This document shows, one piece after another, positions 16,461 through 25,340 of a DNA stretch of 64,000 nucleotides. Source of the DNA: an uncultured Bacilli bacterium (GTDB taxonomy: Bacteria > Bacillota_I > Bacilli_A > RF39 > UBA660); the NCBI GenBank assembly GCA_934122275.1, contig CAKOWI010000007.1, positions 6,887 through 70,886 of the forward strand. Direction: 5' to 3'. Each line of letters opens with the position of its first letter. The stretch's first letter is position 1. The notes below the pieces were generated by a model that searched no databases, had not been told where the DNA came from, and was given only the letters and a program-made list of their open reading frames with translations. A program made the position numbers and the translations under genes.

Positions 16461-16555
16461 ATGAATTCCTCCTATTTTTACGATTATATTATATAATATT
16501 TTAATTAAAAATCATACTAATTTATTATTAGGTTTACATAAAAATGTATACCTTA

Positions 16556-16584
16556 TTCAAAATAATTACTATTTGTGTTAAAAT
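16556..16584 (+). promoter_or_regulatory. Probable promoter of rnhC
   Basis: TTCAAA (16556-16561), a 17-bp spacer and TAAAAT (16579-16584), 22 bp before the rnhC start. Confidence 0.45.
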
Positions 16585-16605
16585 ATTAAATGAAAGGAAT
16601 TAATT

Positions 16606-17553
16606 ATGGTAATTGTATATAAAATAAGTGATAATACAAAGGAAAAAATGATAGATTATTATAGTGATAAAAAAAGAGAAAAAACACCACCATACTCCAT
16701 ATTTCAAGCTGAAGAAGGTGGAACAATAATTACTCTTTATGAATCTGGAAAAGTAATGTTTCAGGGAATTAGTGCTGATGTTGATGCTAATATGTGGAAA
16801 GATATGGAAGCTCATTTAAATAATGGTAAAATGCCTGAAGAACAAAAGAAAAAAGAAAAAGAAAAGAAAGACGAAAAAGAATTATATGAAGAAAGAAAGA
16901 AATATTATTACATTAATTCTATAGGATCTGATGAGGTTGGAACTGGTGATTACTTCGGACCTATTGTTGTTACAGCTTCTTTTGTATCTAAAGATAATAT
17001 ACCTTTTTTAGAAGAATTAGGTGTTAGAGATTCTAAAAAATTAACTGATCAAAAAATATTAGAAATCGTCCCTAAAATAATTAAGAAAATTCCTTATGAA
17101 ACTATTATATATTCTAATGAAGAGTACAATAATAATCCAGATTATAACATGAATAAAATAAAAGCTATACTACATAATAAAGCTTTGCTTGGGTTAATGA
17201 AGAAAGAAAATTTTAATTATGATAAAGTAGTAGTAGATCAATTTTGTTATCCAAGAAACTATTTTAATTACTTAAAAGAATCAAATAACGTATTTAGAAA
17301 AATAGATTTTACAACTAAAGCAGAAGATAAGTGTTTATCCGTTGCATGTGGTTCTTTAATAAGTAGATATATATTTATCAAAGAAATGGATAAAATATCT
17401 AAAATGCTTGGCAAGACAGTTCCAAAGGGTGCTGGTATTCAAGTAGATGAATATGGTTGTATGATAGTTAAAAAATATGGTAAAAATATGTTAAATAAAA
17501 TAGCTAAATTAAATTTTAAAAATACTGATAAAATACTTAAAAACGAGGGATAA
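16606..17553 (+). CDS. rnhC: Ribonuclease HIII
   Basis: 315 residues. The N-terminal ~90 residues form the TBP-like substrate-binding extension of RNase HIII (EGGTIITLYESGKVMFQG), followed by a charged Lys/Glu linker. The catalytic domain opens with the Asp-Glu-Gly-type motif GSDEVGTGDYFGPIV (near 106-116). It also has VRDSKKL and KVVVDQF. It removes RNA from RNA-DNA hybrids. RnhC replaces or supplements RnhB in many Firmicutes. GAAAGGAATTAATT precedes the ATG. It is coupled to a small downstream gene. Confidence 0.95.
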   Translation: MVIVYKISDNTKEKMIDYYSDKKREKTPPYSIFQAEEGGTIITLYESGKVMFQGISADVDANMWKDMEAHLNNGKMPEEQKKKEKEKKDEKELYEERKKYYYINSIGSDEVGTGDYFGPIVVTASFVSKDNIPFLEELGVRDSKKLTDQKILEIVPKIIKKIPYETIIYSNEEYNNNPDYNMNKIKAILHNKALLGLMKKENFNYDKVVVDQFCYPRNYFNYLKESNNVFRKIDFTTKAEDKCLSVACGSLISRYIFIKEMDKISKMLGKTVPKGAGIQVDEYGCMIVKKYGKNMLNKIAKLNFKNTDKILKNEG

Positions 17554-17554
17554 A

Positions 17555-17794
17555 ATGCACATTGATAGTAATATAAATTACAGAAATTATATGATTGTTG
17601 CAAAAGATGATGATTTAAGAAGAATATACATAACAACTCATAATTATAAAGAAGGAAGTCTAAATTTTGAAAACAATAAAAAAATATTTAATGAATATAT
17701 AAAATATGCTACATTAAATAGTTATAGAATAATACAGTTAAACAAATATCCTATACAAGCACAAAATGATACTAAAACCTCTAAGCATATATAG
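17555..17794 (+). CDS. Small unknown protein coupled to rnhC
   Basis: 79 residues starting one base after the rnhC stop, with GAGGGA as its site inside the rnhC end, so it is real and co-translated. The composition is polar with many Asn, Tyr and Lys. It has no membrane segment and no recognised motif. A terminator follows directly, so rnhC and this gene form a two-gene unit. Function unknown. Confidence 0.65.
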   Translation: MHIDSNINYRNYMIVAKDDDLRRIYITTHNYKEGSLNFENNKKIFNEYIKYATLNSYRIIQLNKYPIQAQNDTKTSKHI

Positions 17795-17795
17795 A

Positions 17796-17821
17796 AAAAA
17801 AGACGAAAAACTCGTCTTTTT
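17796..17821. terminator. Bidirectional terminator
   Basis: AAAAAGACG-aaaaact-CGTCTTTTT between convergent genes. Confidence 0.85.
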
Positions 17822-19055
17822 AATTTATGTTTGTTTTACTATGTTCTACTCTAACCCACTTTACGTCTTTTTTTACCAAAGCTTTAATAGCACAAGGAAT
17901 ATAGCTAATCATAAATACTGGATTATAAAACAAAACTTTGATTTTACTTTTAGTAGTTAAGTTAATTTTTTTACCCTCTAATATAACTATTACTAAACTC
18001 ATAATAAATAAAGCTAAATATATTATTAATGACAAGATCAAGAATTCAAGAAATAAATTTCTCCATAAACTATTACTAAAAACAAAATTATAAATTGTTA
18101 ATATAGCTAATGATAAATACCACAGTACAATTCCAATTATTATAAATATATATGGTATTATTCCTAATCCTTCATCTATCTTAGAACCATTATTATTTCC
18201 ATCTTTACTTATCGATTTAATAATCTTCTTACTATATTTTTTTCTCACATCAAAATACCCTTTAATCCATCTTATTCTTTGATTAATTGTATCTTTATAC
18301 TTTACAGGTTGTTCATCATAAAAAACAGATTTTGTATTATAATACGTAGTTAAATTATTTAGTGTAGCAAAAGAACTAAGTTCATAATCTTCAGTTAATG
18401 AATTAAAAGGATATCCCTTTAACTCATCTATTATTTCACCTCTAATATAAAAACCTGTTCCTGAAAACGTTATATTCTTTGTTTTCTTATTTTTTATAGA
18501 ATTAAAAACAGTATTAACAAGTGAAAAAGTAAGAGCTGAAGAAGCTGCAACTACACTTTCGTTTCCATTTTTACAATTTCTGTATCCAGATGCCAAATCA
18601 TATCCTTTATCAAATACCGGAATCATATTTTTTAAATAATTTTTATCTAAAATGTTATCAGCATCAAAGACAAAATATGCATCATAACTTTTAGTATTTA
18701 AAATATATTTAATAGCTTCATCTAACGCATATCCCTTTCTTTGTAAATTAAGTTTCTTTCTTAAAAATACTGTTGCATTATACTTCTTGCATATATTAAC
18801 CGTTTCGTCTTTTAAAGACTCAACTATAACATATACATCACTCATATTTACCTCTACACTTTGATTCTTAATACTTATAAGTAATCCTTCAATTACACTT
18901 GACTCATATCTAGCTGGTATTAGAAAACAAAAATTATGACCAGCTAAACTCTTTTTAGGTAAATTATTATTTTTTCTAGTTAGAAAAAAGCAAGTAAACA
19001 TCATGATAAGTCCAGTTAATATAAATAAAGCTGAAATAATCCTAATTGTAATCAT
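17820..19055 (-). CDS. Membrane-bound family 2 glycosyltransferase
   Basis: 411 residues: an N-terminal membrane helix (residues 5-26), a GT2 domain with FLIPARYESSVI, the D-A-D motif (FVFDADNILD, near 130), the acceptor Asp region LTEDYELS and a Q-x-x-R-W motif (QRIRWIKGYF, near 263). At least two helices follow at the C-terminus. This is the arrangement of processive or polyprenyl-linked polysaccharide synthases such as the N-acetylglucosaminyl/hyaluronan synthase group. The exact sugar is unknown. The start follows GAGGGTTAT, ten bases after the rhomboid stop, so the two are probably in one operon. Confidence 0.85.
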   Translation of the reverse strand: MITIRIISALFILTGLIMMFTCFFLTRKNNNLPKKSLAGHNFCFLIPARYESSVIEGLLISIKNQSVEVNMSDVYVIVESLKDETVNICKKYNATVFLRKKLNLQRKGYALDEAIKYILNTKSYDAYFVFDADNILDKNYLKNMIPVFDKGYDLASGYRNCKNGNESVVAASSALTFSLVNTVFNSIKNKKTKNITFSGTGFYIRGEIIDELKGYPFNSLTEDYELSSFATLNNLTTYYNTKSVFYDEQPVKYKDTINQRIRWIKGYFDVRKKYSKKIIKSISKDGNNNGSKIDEGLGIIPYIFIIIGIVLWYLSLAILTIYNFVFSNSLWRNLFLEFLILSLIIYLALFIMSLVIVILEGKKINLTTKSKIKVLFYNPVFMISYIPCAIKALVKKDVKWVRVEHSKTNIN

Positions 19056-19065
19056 ATAACCCTCA

Positions 19066-20196
19066 CTATTTAAAATAAGAAAAATAAATTAATGCACCAG
19101 TAAGTATAGTAGATGCTATTAAACCATTTATTTTCTCTGATTTAGAAGTTTTATATTTAACCCCTAAAGTAATTGACATAATAATACCAGCTACAAGTCC
19201 TCCAATGTGAGCACATAAATTTACCGATGGTAAAGAAGCACTTATTAATAAATTTAGTATCAATATTGGTAATATCTGATTTTTTAAAGCTTCTGTCATG
19301 TAGGTTCTTTGATTTAATGAAAAGTATAAAAGTGCTCCCATAAGTCCATAAATAGCACCTGATGCACCAGCAGATATGGTTAAATTATCCATTACTATAT
19401 ATGAAAGTAAATTACCAATTAATCCACTAAAAATAAAGATTATAAACGTCTTAACATGACCATAAAAATCTTCAACTATTTTTCCAACTGCATATAAAGA
19501 CCAAACATTAGCCAAAAAATGAATTATTCCTATATGTAAAAACATACTAAATAGTAATCTTAATGGATTATTATCCTTAACTAATGCACCATATTTATAT
19601 AAAGTATTTTTATTAGTAGATCCACCATTGAAAACTAAAATTATATAAAATATCACTATTATACCAATTAAAAAATATGTAGTATAAGATTTTTTAGGAG
19701 TAAATAATTCATTAATCTTTTCACTTTCTGTTACATTCTTTTTTAATATATCATTATTTATTCTGTGATATAATAACTCCCCTTCTTCAGTAAATTTTAG
19801 TTTACTACCTATATCAGTAAAATAAATATCAAATAATTTATTCTTTTTTAAAATAGTTTCATTTTTAGCATTTACAGCATAATTAAATTTTGTGTTTTCA
19901 AGATTAATTCCACTATTTAAATCTAAATAAAAAGATAGTGTTTTCATTTTAAAGGTAAATGTTTTACGCTTTATTTGTTTTGTTAGTTTCTCAACTTTAT
20001 AGTTATCAAAATCAAGTTGTTCTTTATTATGAATATATCCCATTACAATTCTAACTATTCTAAATTCACTATCCATATTTTCAAGCCATATTTCATTATC
20101 AATTCCATGAACTATTACAGGATTATAATTCTTTTCAGTAATAAAATAATGCAATAATTTCATAACTAATAAATTCTTTTTATCACTAGTAGTCAT
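19066..20196 (-). CDS. Rhomboid-family intramembrane serine protease
   Basis: The N-terminal ~165 residues are cytoplasmic and of unknown fold. A six-helix rhomboid core follows, with HIGIIHFLANVWSLY (the conserved His/Asn helix), the Ser nucleophile in SAGASGAIYGLMGA (near 275) and the catalytic His in CAHIGGLVAG (near 327). Rhomboids cut transmembrane helices of membrane proteins. The N-terminal extension is similar in layout to Bacillus GluP (YqgP). The gene lies between rluD and a glycosyltransferase with ~10-base gaps, suggesting one transcript. Confidence 0.9.
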   Translation of the reverse strand: MTTSDKKNLLVMKLLHYFITEKNYNPVIVHGIDNEIWLENMDSEFRIVRIVMGYIHNKEQLDFDNYKVEKLTKQIKRKTFTFKMKTLSFYLDLNSGINLENTKFNYAVNAKNETILKKNKLFDIYFTDIGSKLKFTEEGELLYHRINNDILKKNVTESEKINELFTPKKSYTTYFLIGIIVIFYIILVFNGGSTNKNTLYKYGALVKDNNPLRLLFSMFLHIGIIHFLANVWSLYAVGKIVEDFYGHVKTFIIFIFSGLIGNLLSYIVMDNLTISAGASGAIYGLMGALLYFSLNQRTYMTEALKNQILPILILNLLISASLPSVNLCAHIGGLVAGIIMSITLGVKYKTSKSEKINGLIASTILTGALIYFSYFK

Positions 20197-20205
20197 ATAA
20201 TTCTC

Positions 20206-21102
20206 CTATTCATTCTCATATTTTTTTAGTATCTCATTAAATTCATCTGGTACATTGCAAGAAAACTTCATCTTCTTATGTGTTCTTGGATGAATAAATT
20301 CAATTTCTTTTGCATGAAGCATCTGACCAAATGAAGTGGATTTAGAACTAGTATAAACTGGATCATTAATAATTGGATGTCCTATATAATTTAAATGAAC
20401 TCTTATTTGATGTGTTCTTCCAGTTTTTAACTTTAATTCAAGTAAAGTAGCATTCTTATACCTCTTAAGTACTTTAAAATGTGTAATAGCATCTTTAGAA
20501 TTAATATCAGTAACACACATTTTTTTTCTATCCTCAGTATCTCTTCCTATAGGAGCATCAATAGTACCTGTGTCATGATTAATAACACCCTTTACTAGTG
20601 CAACATACTTTCTAGATAACGTTTTATCCTTAAGTTGTTTTGCTAAAAACTCGTGAGCATAATCGTTTTTAGCAACTACAAGCAATCCTGATGTATCTTT
20701 ATCTATTCTATGAACAATACCAGGTCTTAAATCACCATTATTATCACTTAAGCTATTAGTGTGTGCTAAAAGACCATTTACTAAAGTGCCAGAAAAATGT
20801 CCACAAGCAGGATGAACGACTAATCCAGATGGCTTATTAATAACCATCAAATCATCATCTTCATAAACTATATCTAATTTCATTTCTTCAGCCTTAGCAT
20901 CAGTATTATTTTCAAGTTTTCCAACTACATCAATTTTATCACCTAATTTTAATATGTAACTGTTCTTGCACTTTTTACCATTTACAAGTACTAATTCCTT
21001 CTTTATCATTTCTTGAAGTTTACTTCTTGAAACATTTAAAATATCAATTAAATACTTATCCAATCTAATGCAAGATTTTTCATCTTCTATTAAATAGTGC
21101 AT
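20206..21102 (-). CDS. rluD: RluA/RluD-family 23S rRNA pseudouridine synthase
   Basis: 298 residues: an N-terminal S4 RNA-binding domain (RLDKYLIDILNVSRSKLQEMIKKELVLVNG) and a catalytic domain with GLVVHP, the active-site Asp in HRIDKDTSGLLVVAKN (near 130) and KTGRTHQIRVHLNYIGHPI. It isomerises uridines in large-subunit rRNA. Which of the several RluA-type paralogues it is cannot be fixed from sequence alone; in Bacillus the gene next to lspA is the RluD-like YlyB, and lspA lies 2 kb away here. TAGGAGTGTGATGTT precedes the start. Confidence 0.9.
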   Translation of the reverse strand: MHYLIEDEKSCIRLDKYLIDILNVSRSKLQEMIKKELVLVNGKKCKNSYILKLGDKIDVVGKLENNTDAKAEEMKLDIVYEDDDLMVINKPSGLVVHPACGHFSGTLVNGLLAHTNSLSDNNGDLRPGIVHRIDKDTSGLLVVAKNDYAHEFLAKQLKDKTLSRKYVALVKGVINHDTGTIDAPIGRDTEDRKKMCVTDINSKDAITHFKVLKRYKNATLLELKLKTGRTHQIRVHLNYIGHPIINDPVYTSSKSTSFGQMLHAKEIEFIHPRTHKKMKFSCNVPDEFNEILKKYENE

Positions 21103-21125
21103 AACATCACACTCCTAGATAATTT

Positions 21126-21134
21126 ATTATACCA
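21126..21134 (-). promoter_or_regulatory. Extended -10 element upstream of rluD
   Basis: TGGTATAAT on the minus strand, 24 bp before the rluD start. The -35 is poor, consistent with an extended -10 promoter. The rest of the 224-base gap (21103-21326) holds a terminator and no convincing ORF. Confidence 0.4.
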
Positions 21135-21271
21135 TGTATAAAGATTTTTATATAGACCTAATTTTTTGTTAATCATTATTGAAAGTTACTTCTAGGTATA
21201 CTAATGAAAAATAAATATTAAACTAATTGACATAAGTGTATATATGAACATCTGTTAACTTATTTAAATTT

Positions 21272-21297
21272 AAAAAAGCTTGAAATCAAGCTTTTTA
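21272..21297. terminator. Terminator after the 87-bp-repeat gene
   Basis: AAAAAGCTTGA-a-TCAAGCTTTTT, nearly symmetrical and flanked by A/T runs. Confidence 0.8.
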
Positions 21298-21326
21298 ATA
21301 TATTAAATCTATCGAGTAAATACTCA

Positions 21327-22952
21327 TTAATATGATAGATACTTGGTAAATTCATTTTCCTTATAATCATCAAAAGGATATTTGTTCATTAGTTCTTTTA
21401 AATCTATTCCAAACTTTTTCTTTAATGCACCAGGTTGATAAGAAAAAATTCTATTTAGCTTATTATCTTCTACAAGTGGGTAATTATTATCAAGTAAATA
21501 ATTTATTTTAGCATAGTTTTGACTTGGTGCCGCTAATAAAAAACTTGTTGTTAAATAATCACTTATTCCATACTCTTCTGCCATTTTAAATTGTATTGGT
21601 AATTTAATAATCATTTGTTTACTTTTTGCAACAATAGACGAAGTTAATAACTTTTTATATTTTTCTTCTTGCCAATATGGTAAAGCTAACAAAGTTCGAA
21701 TATCTTTTAGATTACCATGAGCTAATACTTCTGAGGTAAATAATTCGCGATGGTTTTTAAATTCTTCACTTTGTAATATATTTTTTATTTCTTTTAAATT
21801 ACCTTGGGCTAATACTGTTGAGGTAAATAAATCCGGGTGGTTTTTGAATTCTTCACTCGCTAATATATCTTTTATTTCTTTTAGGTTGCCGTGAGATAAT
21901 ACTGCTGAAGTAAATAATTCTGGATGGTTTTTAAATTCATCGCTTTGTAATATATCTTTTATTTCTTTTAAATTACCTTGGGCTAATACTGTTGAAGTAA
22001 ACAATTCTGGATGGTTTTTAAATTCATCGCTTTGTAATATATCTTTAATCTCTTTTAGATTACCTTCAGCTAATACTGTTGAGGTAAATAATTCAGGATG
22101 ATTTTTGAATTCTTCACTTTGAAATATATCTTTTATTTCTTTTAGGTTGCCGTGAGCTAATACTTGTGAAGTAAATAATTCTGGATAAGCTTTAAATTCT
22201 TCGCTTTGTAATATATCCTTTATTTCTTTTAGATTACTATAGGCTAATACTTGTGAAGTAAATAAATCCGGATAAGCTTTAAATTCTTCGCTTTGCAATA
22301 TACCCTTTATTTCTTTTAGATTACTATAGGCTAATACTGTTGAGGTAAATAATTCTGGATGGTTTTTGAATTCTTCACTTGCTAATATATCTTTTATTTC
22401 TTTTAGATTGCCTCGAGCTAATACTTGTGAAGTAAATAATTCTGAATGAGTTTTAAATTCTTCACTTTGTAATATATCTTTAATATCAGATATTTCATTT
22501 CTACCAACCGAAATGGATATTATATCTTTTTTCTTTATACATGGAATATTTAAATTTTCAATTTCTATTATCCTACTTGTTGGAATACTTAACACACTTA
22601 CTGTTTTATTTATTATATCTACTCCATAATTAGTTAAAACGTAATTATATGTTTTAATTAATTCATCATTATCAGTACTTAATACATGTAAGCATTTTTC
22701 TACTTTATCAAAATTTACTTTTGATTTTTTTAAAAACCCAGCATTCTTTTTTATATTATCTACAGAATAATACATTACACTAGGACATTTTTCTATATTT
22801 TTTCTATCTATATGTAATTCATTAATTAAGTAATCTAAAGTATCATCTATTTCTTGGTATTCTCCACGACTCAATAGTTGTTCATTTAACGCCACATTAA
22901 TATTTATATTATATTTTTTTAATAATTCTTCTAATTTATACTTTTCTATCAT
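21327..22952 (-). CDS. Tandem-repeat protein with nine 29-residue units, mTERF-like N-terminus
   Basis: 541 residues from ATG 22952, which has AGGTGGGGGATT before it; the frame opens 10 codons further upstream without a site. Residues ~1-155 carry helical units such as IEKCPSVMYYSVDNIKKNAGFLKK that recall mTERF-type repeats (weak, by eye). Nine near-identical units of the type ILQSEEFKNHPELFTSTVLA plus GNLKEIKD follow, then a degenerate tenth and ~100 further residues. No signal peptide or membrane segment. It probably folds as an alpha solenoid for protein or nucleic acid binding; function unknown. Confidence 0.7.
   Translation of the reverse strand: MIEKYKLEELLKKYNININVALNEQLLSRGEYQEIDDTLDYLINELHIDRKNIEKCPSVMYYSVDNIKKNAGFLKKSKVNFDKVEKCLHVLSTDNDELIKTYNYVLTNYGVDIINKTVSVLSIPTSRIIEIENLNIPCIKKKDIISISVGRNEISDIKDILQSEEFKTHSELFTSQVLARGNLKEIKDILASEEFKNHPELFTSTVLAYSNLKEIKGILQSEEFKAYPDLFTSQVLAYSNLKEIKDILQSEEFKAYPELFTSQVLAHGNLKEIKDIFQSEEFKNHPELFTSTVLAEGNLKEIKDILQSDEFKNHPELFTSTVLAQGNLKEIKDILQSDEFKNHPELFTSAVLSHGNLKEIKDILASEEFKNHPDLFTSTVLAQGNLKEIKNILQSEEFKNHRELFTSEVLAHGNLKDIRTLLALPYWQEEKYKKLLTSSIVAKSKQMIIKLPIQFKMAEEYGISDYLTTSFLLAAPSQNYAKINYLLDNNYPLVEDNKLNRIFSYQPGALKKKFGIDLKELMNKYPFDDYKENEFTKYLSY
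21693..22475 (-). repeat. Nine tandem 87-bp coding repeats
   Basis: Nine consecutive 87-bp units encode 29-residue repeats. Variable positions are mainly residues 9-10 (NH/AY/TH), 17 (T/Q/A/E) and 21-22 (QG/HG/YS/EG). Neighbouring units share substitutions, which points to recent unequal exchange. Confidence 0.95.
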
Positions 22953-23063
22953 ACATTTAATCCCCCACCTGAAAAAAATCATATTAATTACTAAAAAGTT
23001 TTGATTGTATTATAGTATAACATAAACCTTAGAAAAATTACAACTCATTATTTTTTCTTCTTT

Positions 23064-23090
23064 CAAAAAAAGTTCCGCTTTAGTAGAACT
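23064..23090 (-). terminator. Terminator of lspA
   Basis: Minus-strand AGTTC-tactaaagcg-GAACT followed by TTTTTTT. The stem is short but the T run is long. Confidence 0.55.
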
Positions 23091-23572
23091 TACTCATATT
23101 TTTTTTGTATAGGCCTAATTTTTCTTTCTTCTCTAATCATATGAATTAATAATAATATAACACCAACTATAATTAAAACATCTGCAAAATTAAAAATAGG
23201 AAAATAATAATTTAAAATTTTTACAGAAACATAATCTATTACATAGCCTCTATACACTCTATCAAATAAATTACCTAAAATACCACCAAATAAAATGCCA
23301 TATGATACTATTTCAAGCTTACTTACCTTTTTATTTATCTTATAACTCTTAAATAGTTCATTAAACAAAAACAGAATAAGAACAATTGAAATCATGATAA
23401 TTATTATTCTGTTATTTTCAAGTATACTAAATGCTGCACCTGTATTTTCTTTATATAATAATGATAAAAAGTTAGGAATAATGGTAACATTGGTTATATT
23501 TTTATATACTAAATACTTAAACAATTGGTCTAACCAAAAAGAAAAAAAAGATATTATGGTTATATATAACAT
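23090..23572 (-). CDS. lspA: Lipoprotein signal peptidase II
   Basis: 160 residues with four membrane helices and both catalytic Asp motifs: GNLFDRVYRGYVIDYV (near 100-115) and FPIFNFADVLI (near 125-135), plus the family segment LLYKENTGAAFSIL. It cleaves the signal peptide of prolipoproteins after lipidation. In many Firmicutes it is next to the RluD-like gene ylyB; here they are about 2 kb apart, separated by the 87-bp-repeat gene, consistent with an insertion. GAAAGGAGAAAAG precedes the ATG. Confidence 0.95.
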   Translation of the reverse strand: MLYITIISFFSFWLDQLFKYLVYKNITNVTIIPNFLSLLYKENTGAAFSILENNRIIIIMISIVLILFLFNELFKSYKINKKVSKLEIVSYGILFGGILGNLFDRVYRGYVIDYVSVKILNYYFPIFNFADVLIIVGVILLLIHMIREERKIRPIQKKYE

Positions 23573-23587
23573 AAACTTTTCTCCTTT

Positions 23588-24547
23588 CTAAAACAATAAT
23601 AGTGCAAGCAATGCTGCCAAAAAGTTTTGAGTAAAATGCATTTGAATTGAAACAAATATATTATTAGTGTCACTATATGCCTTAGCTAAACACATACCTA
23701 AAGTACTATACTGAATTACATATAATGCTTGTTCAAAATTAACTGCTTTACCTATAACGTGTAATGAACCAAATAAAATACCACTAATTATTATAAATAA
23801 AGTCTTATTATTTATTAATTTAGATAAAGACAATCTAAATATAGATTCTTCTGCAAAAGGTGCATAAATAACTGATAAAACAAATGTTATAATAGGAACC
23901 TTTTTAAACATATCATTAATCATCTCTTGATTATTAGAAGTATTTCCTTTATTTAGCATTACTATTGGTATTGCAACTAAAAACATAATTCCAAGCATTA
24001 TAAAATATCTTTTAAATGCAAACTTAAAATATGTTTTAAAATTACTCTTATACGTTAAAAAATCTCTCTTTAGATCTTTAAAGTAAAAAATAAGTATAAT
24101 AGATATAATAAAAATATAAATAAGTATTGATGGTATTTTATAATAGAACTTAAAATGAGGAAAAACAAGCATAATTAGTAAAAATAATGTAAGGGTTATA
24201 ATTGATTTTATTATATCTTTCCATGTACTTTTTTCCCTTGCTGTAGCTGGAAGATTTGTAGCTTTCTTTTCTTTTTTAGAATTAAGAAAAATAAAGCCAA
24301 AAACTCCAGGAATAATTGCAACAATAAAAAGCCATAGGCTAATTAAGAAAGTACTTGTATCACTTACTTTATTCTTTTTTATTTGAATGGTTAATATTAT
24401 AATTAAGACTAAACTTAACGTAACAAAAAATAAACTTACTATATTCTTTTCTGAAAATCCTTTACAAAATAAATATATATAATTAAAAAGCACATAAATA
24501 TATCCAGTTATGCATTCAAGGTACAAATATTTTTTATTATCTTTCAT
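23588..24547 (-). CDS. CPBP-family intramembrane metalloprotease
   Basis: 319 residues with about eight hydrophobic helices. The C-terminal half has the three CPBP (CAAX protease/bacteriocin-processing) motifs: E-E-x-x-x-R in FAEESIFRLSLSKL (near 231), GSLHVIGKA with His (near 261) and MHFTQN with His and Asn (near 305). These enzymes cleave membrane proteins or peptides; some give bacteriocin self-immunity. All catalytic residues are present, unlike the second CPBP-like gene at 32440. It precedes lspA with a 15-base gap, so they may be co-transcribed. Confidence 0.85.
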   Translation of the reverse strand: MKDNKKYLYLECITGYIYVLFNYIYLFCKGFSEKNIVSLFFVTLSLVLIIILTIQIKKNKVSDTSTFLISLWLFIVAIIPGVFGFIFLNSKKEKKATNLPATAREKSTWKDIIKSIITLTLFLLIMLVFPHFKFYYKIPSILIYIFIISIILIFYFKDLKRDFLTYKSNFKTYFKFAFKRYFIMLGIMFLVAIPIVMLNKGNTSNNQEMINDMFKKVPIITFVLSVIYAPFAEESIFRLSLSKLINNKTLFIIISGILFGSLHVIGKAVNFEQALYVIQYSTLGMCLAKAYSDTNNIFVSIQMHFTQNFLAALLALLLF

Positions 24548-24583
24548 TATATAATCCTCCTAGTAAAAAAGGCTTATAAAAGC

Positions 24584-24997
24584 CTAAAATAAGTCATTAA
24601 AATCAATATCGCCATTAACTACTGGTCCATTATAGATAATTGTATCATCAAATGCTATAATTGCTTCAAATACTACCGCTAAGTAACATAGCCCAATACC
24701 AAATCCTTCAGTCTTTCCAAAGCATCTAGCTAGTTTAATGTTATAGGATATACAAAAAATCATTAAAGCTACTTGCCCAACAATTGGAAGACCACCTATT
24801 AAAAACACAAAAATATAATACCATTTGTAGCCAATGATTTCAAAAAGAATAATAGTATTATATATTGGAACAATTGATGCCCATCCAGGTTTTCCAGCTT
24901 TAACAAACATTTTCCATTTACAAATAATGAAAAATGTAATAATTCCAAGTCCTAAAATAATAAGTAAAATAAAATAAATAAAAAATCCTGTCAACAT
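24584..24997 (-). CDS. Small membrane protein, DUF5684-like
   Basis: About 137 residues from ATG 24997, preceded by AGGAGGATAATT. It has an N-terminal helix, then KWKMFVKAGKPGWASIVPIYNTIILFEI, the signature stretch of a widespread family of four-helix membrane proteins (DUF5684-like, from memory). Two more helices follow, then an acidic soluble tail. Function is unknown. The frame remains open upstream of the chosen start but without a binding site. Confidence 0.7.
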   Translation of the reverse strand: MLTGFFIYFILLIILGLGIITFFIICKWKMFVKAGKPGWASIVPIYNTIILFEIIGYKWYYIFVFLIGGLPIVGQVALMIFCISYNIKLARCFGKTEGFGIGLCYLAVVFEAIIAFDDTIIYNGPVVNGDIDFNDLF

Positions 24998-25029
24998 AAT
25001 TATCCTCCTAAGAATAGTATAACATATTA

Positions 25030-25263
25030 TCATAGAGATTTGTTAATCAAAATAACATCTGCTCCTATTTTTTTTATTTGGTTCCATGATATAGATATTT
25101 CATCCCCACCTCTTATCATATTTATAAAACCTTTTTTATCATATATTATAAGTTTTAATATGTTACCTGTATCACTAGATATTTGAACATCTATTACGTT
25201 TCCTATCTTCTCTCCAGTATTCATATCAACAACATCTTTATTTTGTAAATCAGAAAGTCTCAT
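25030..25263 (-). CDS. ymxH: YlmC/YmxH-family PRC-barrel protein
   Basis: 77 residues: MRLSDLQNKDVVDMNTGEKIGNVIDVQI is the YlmC/YmxH form of a PRC barrel, and ISISWNQIKKIGADVILIN closes it. Members are small sporulation-associated proteins in Firmicutes with no known activity. In clostridia and bacilli ylmC-type genes lie close to sigG. Here ymxH is divergent from sigG with 77 bases between them, which supports both assignments. GGTGATATT precedes the start. Confidence 0.85.
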   Translation of the reverse strand: MRLSDLQNKDVVDMNTGEKIGNVIDVQISSDTGNILKLIIYDKKGFINMIRGGDEISISWNQIKKIGADVILINKSL

Positions 25264-25340
25264 AATATCACCATTAAATTATATGATACTTGTATAAAAT
25301 TACAACATTTTAATCATTACTTAACTAGAACATAGAAAGG

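Noticed and set aside
21145..21270. Short minus-strand frame starting ATGTTCATA in the rluD upstream gap
   Set aside because: Only 15 codons, no ribosome binding site and no terminator of its own.
21693..22475. Regularly spaced repeats that could suggest a CRISPR array
   Set aside because: Units are directly adjacent 87-bp coding repeats in one open frame, without distinct spacers or cas genes.
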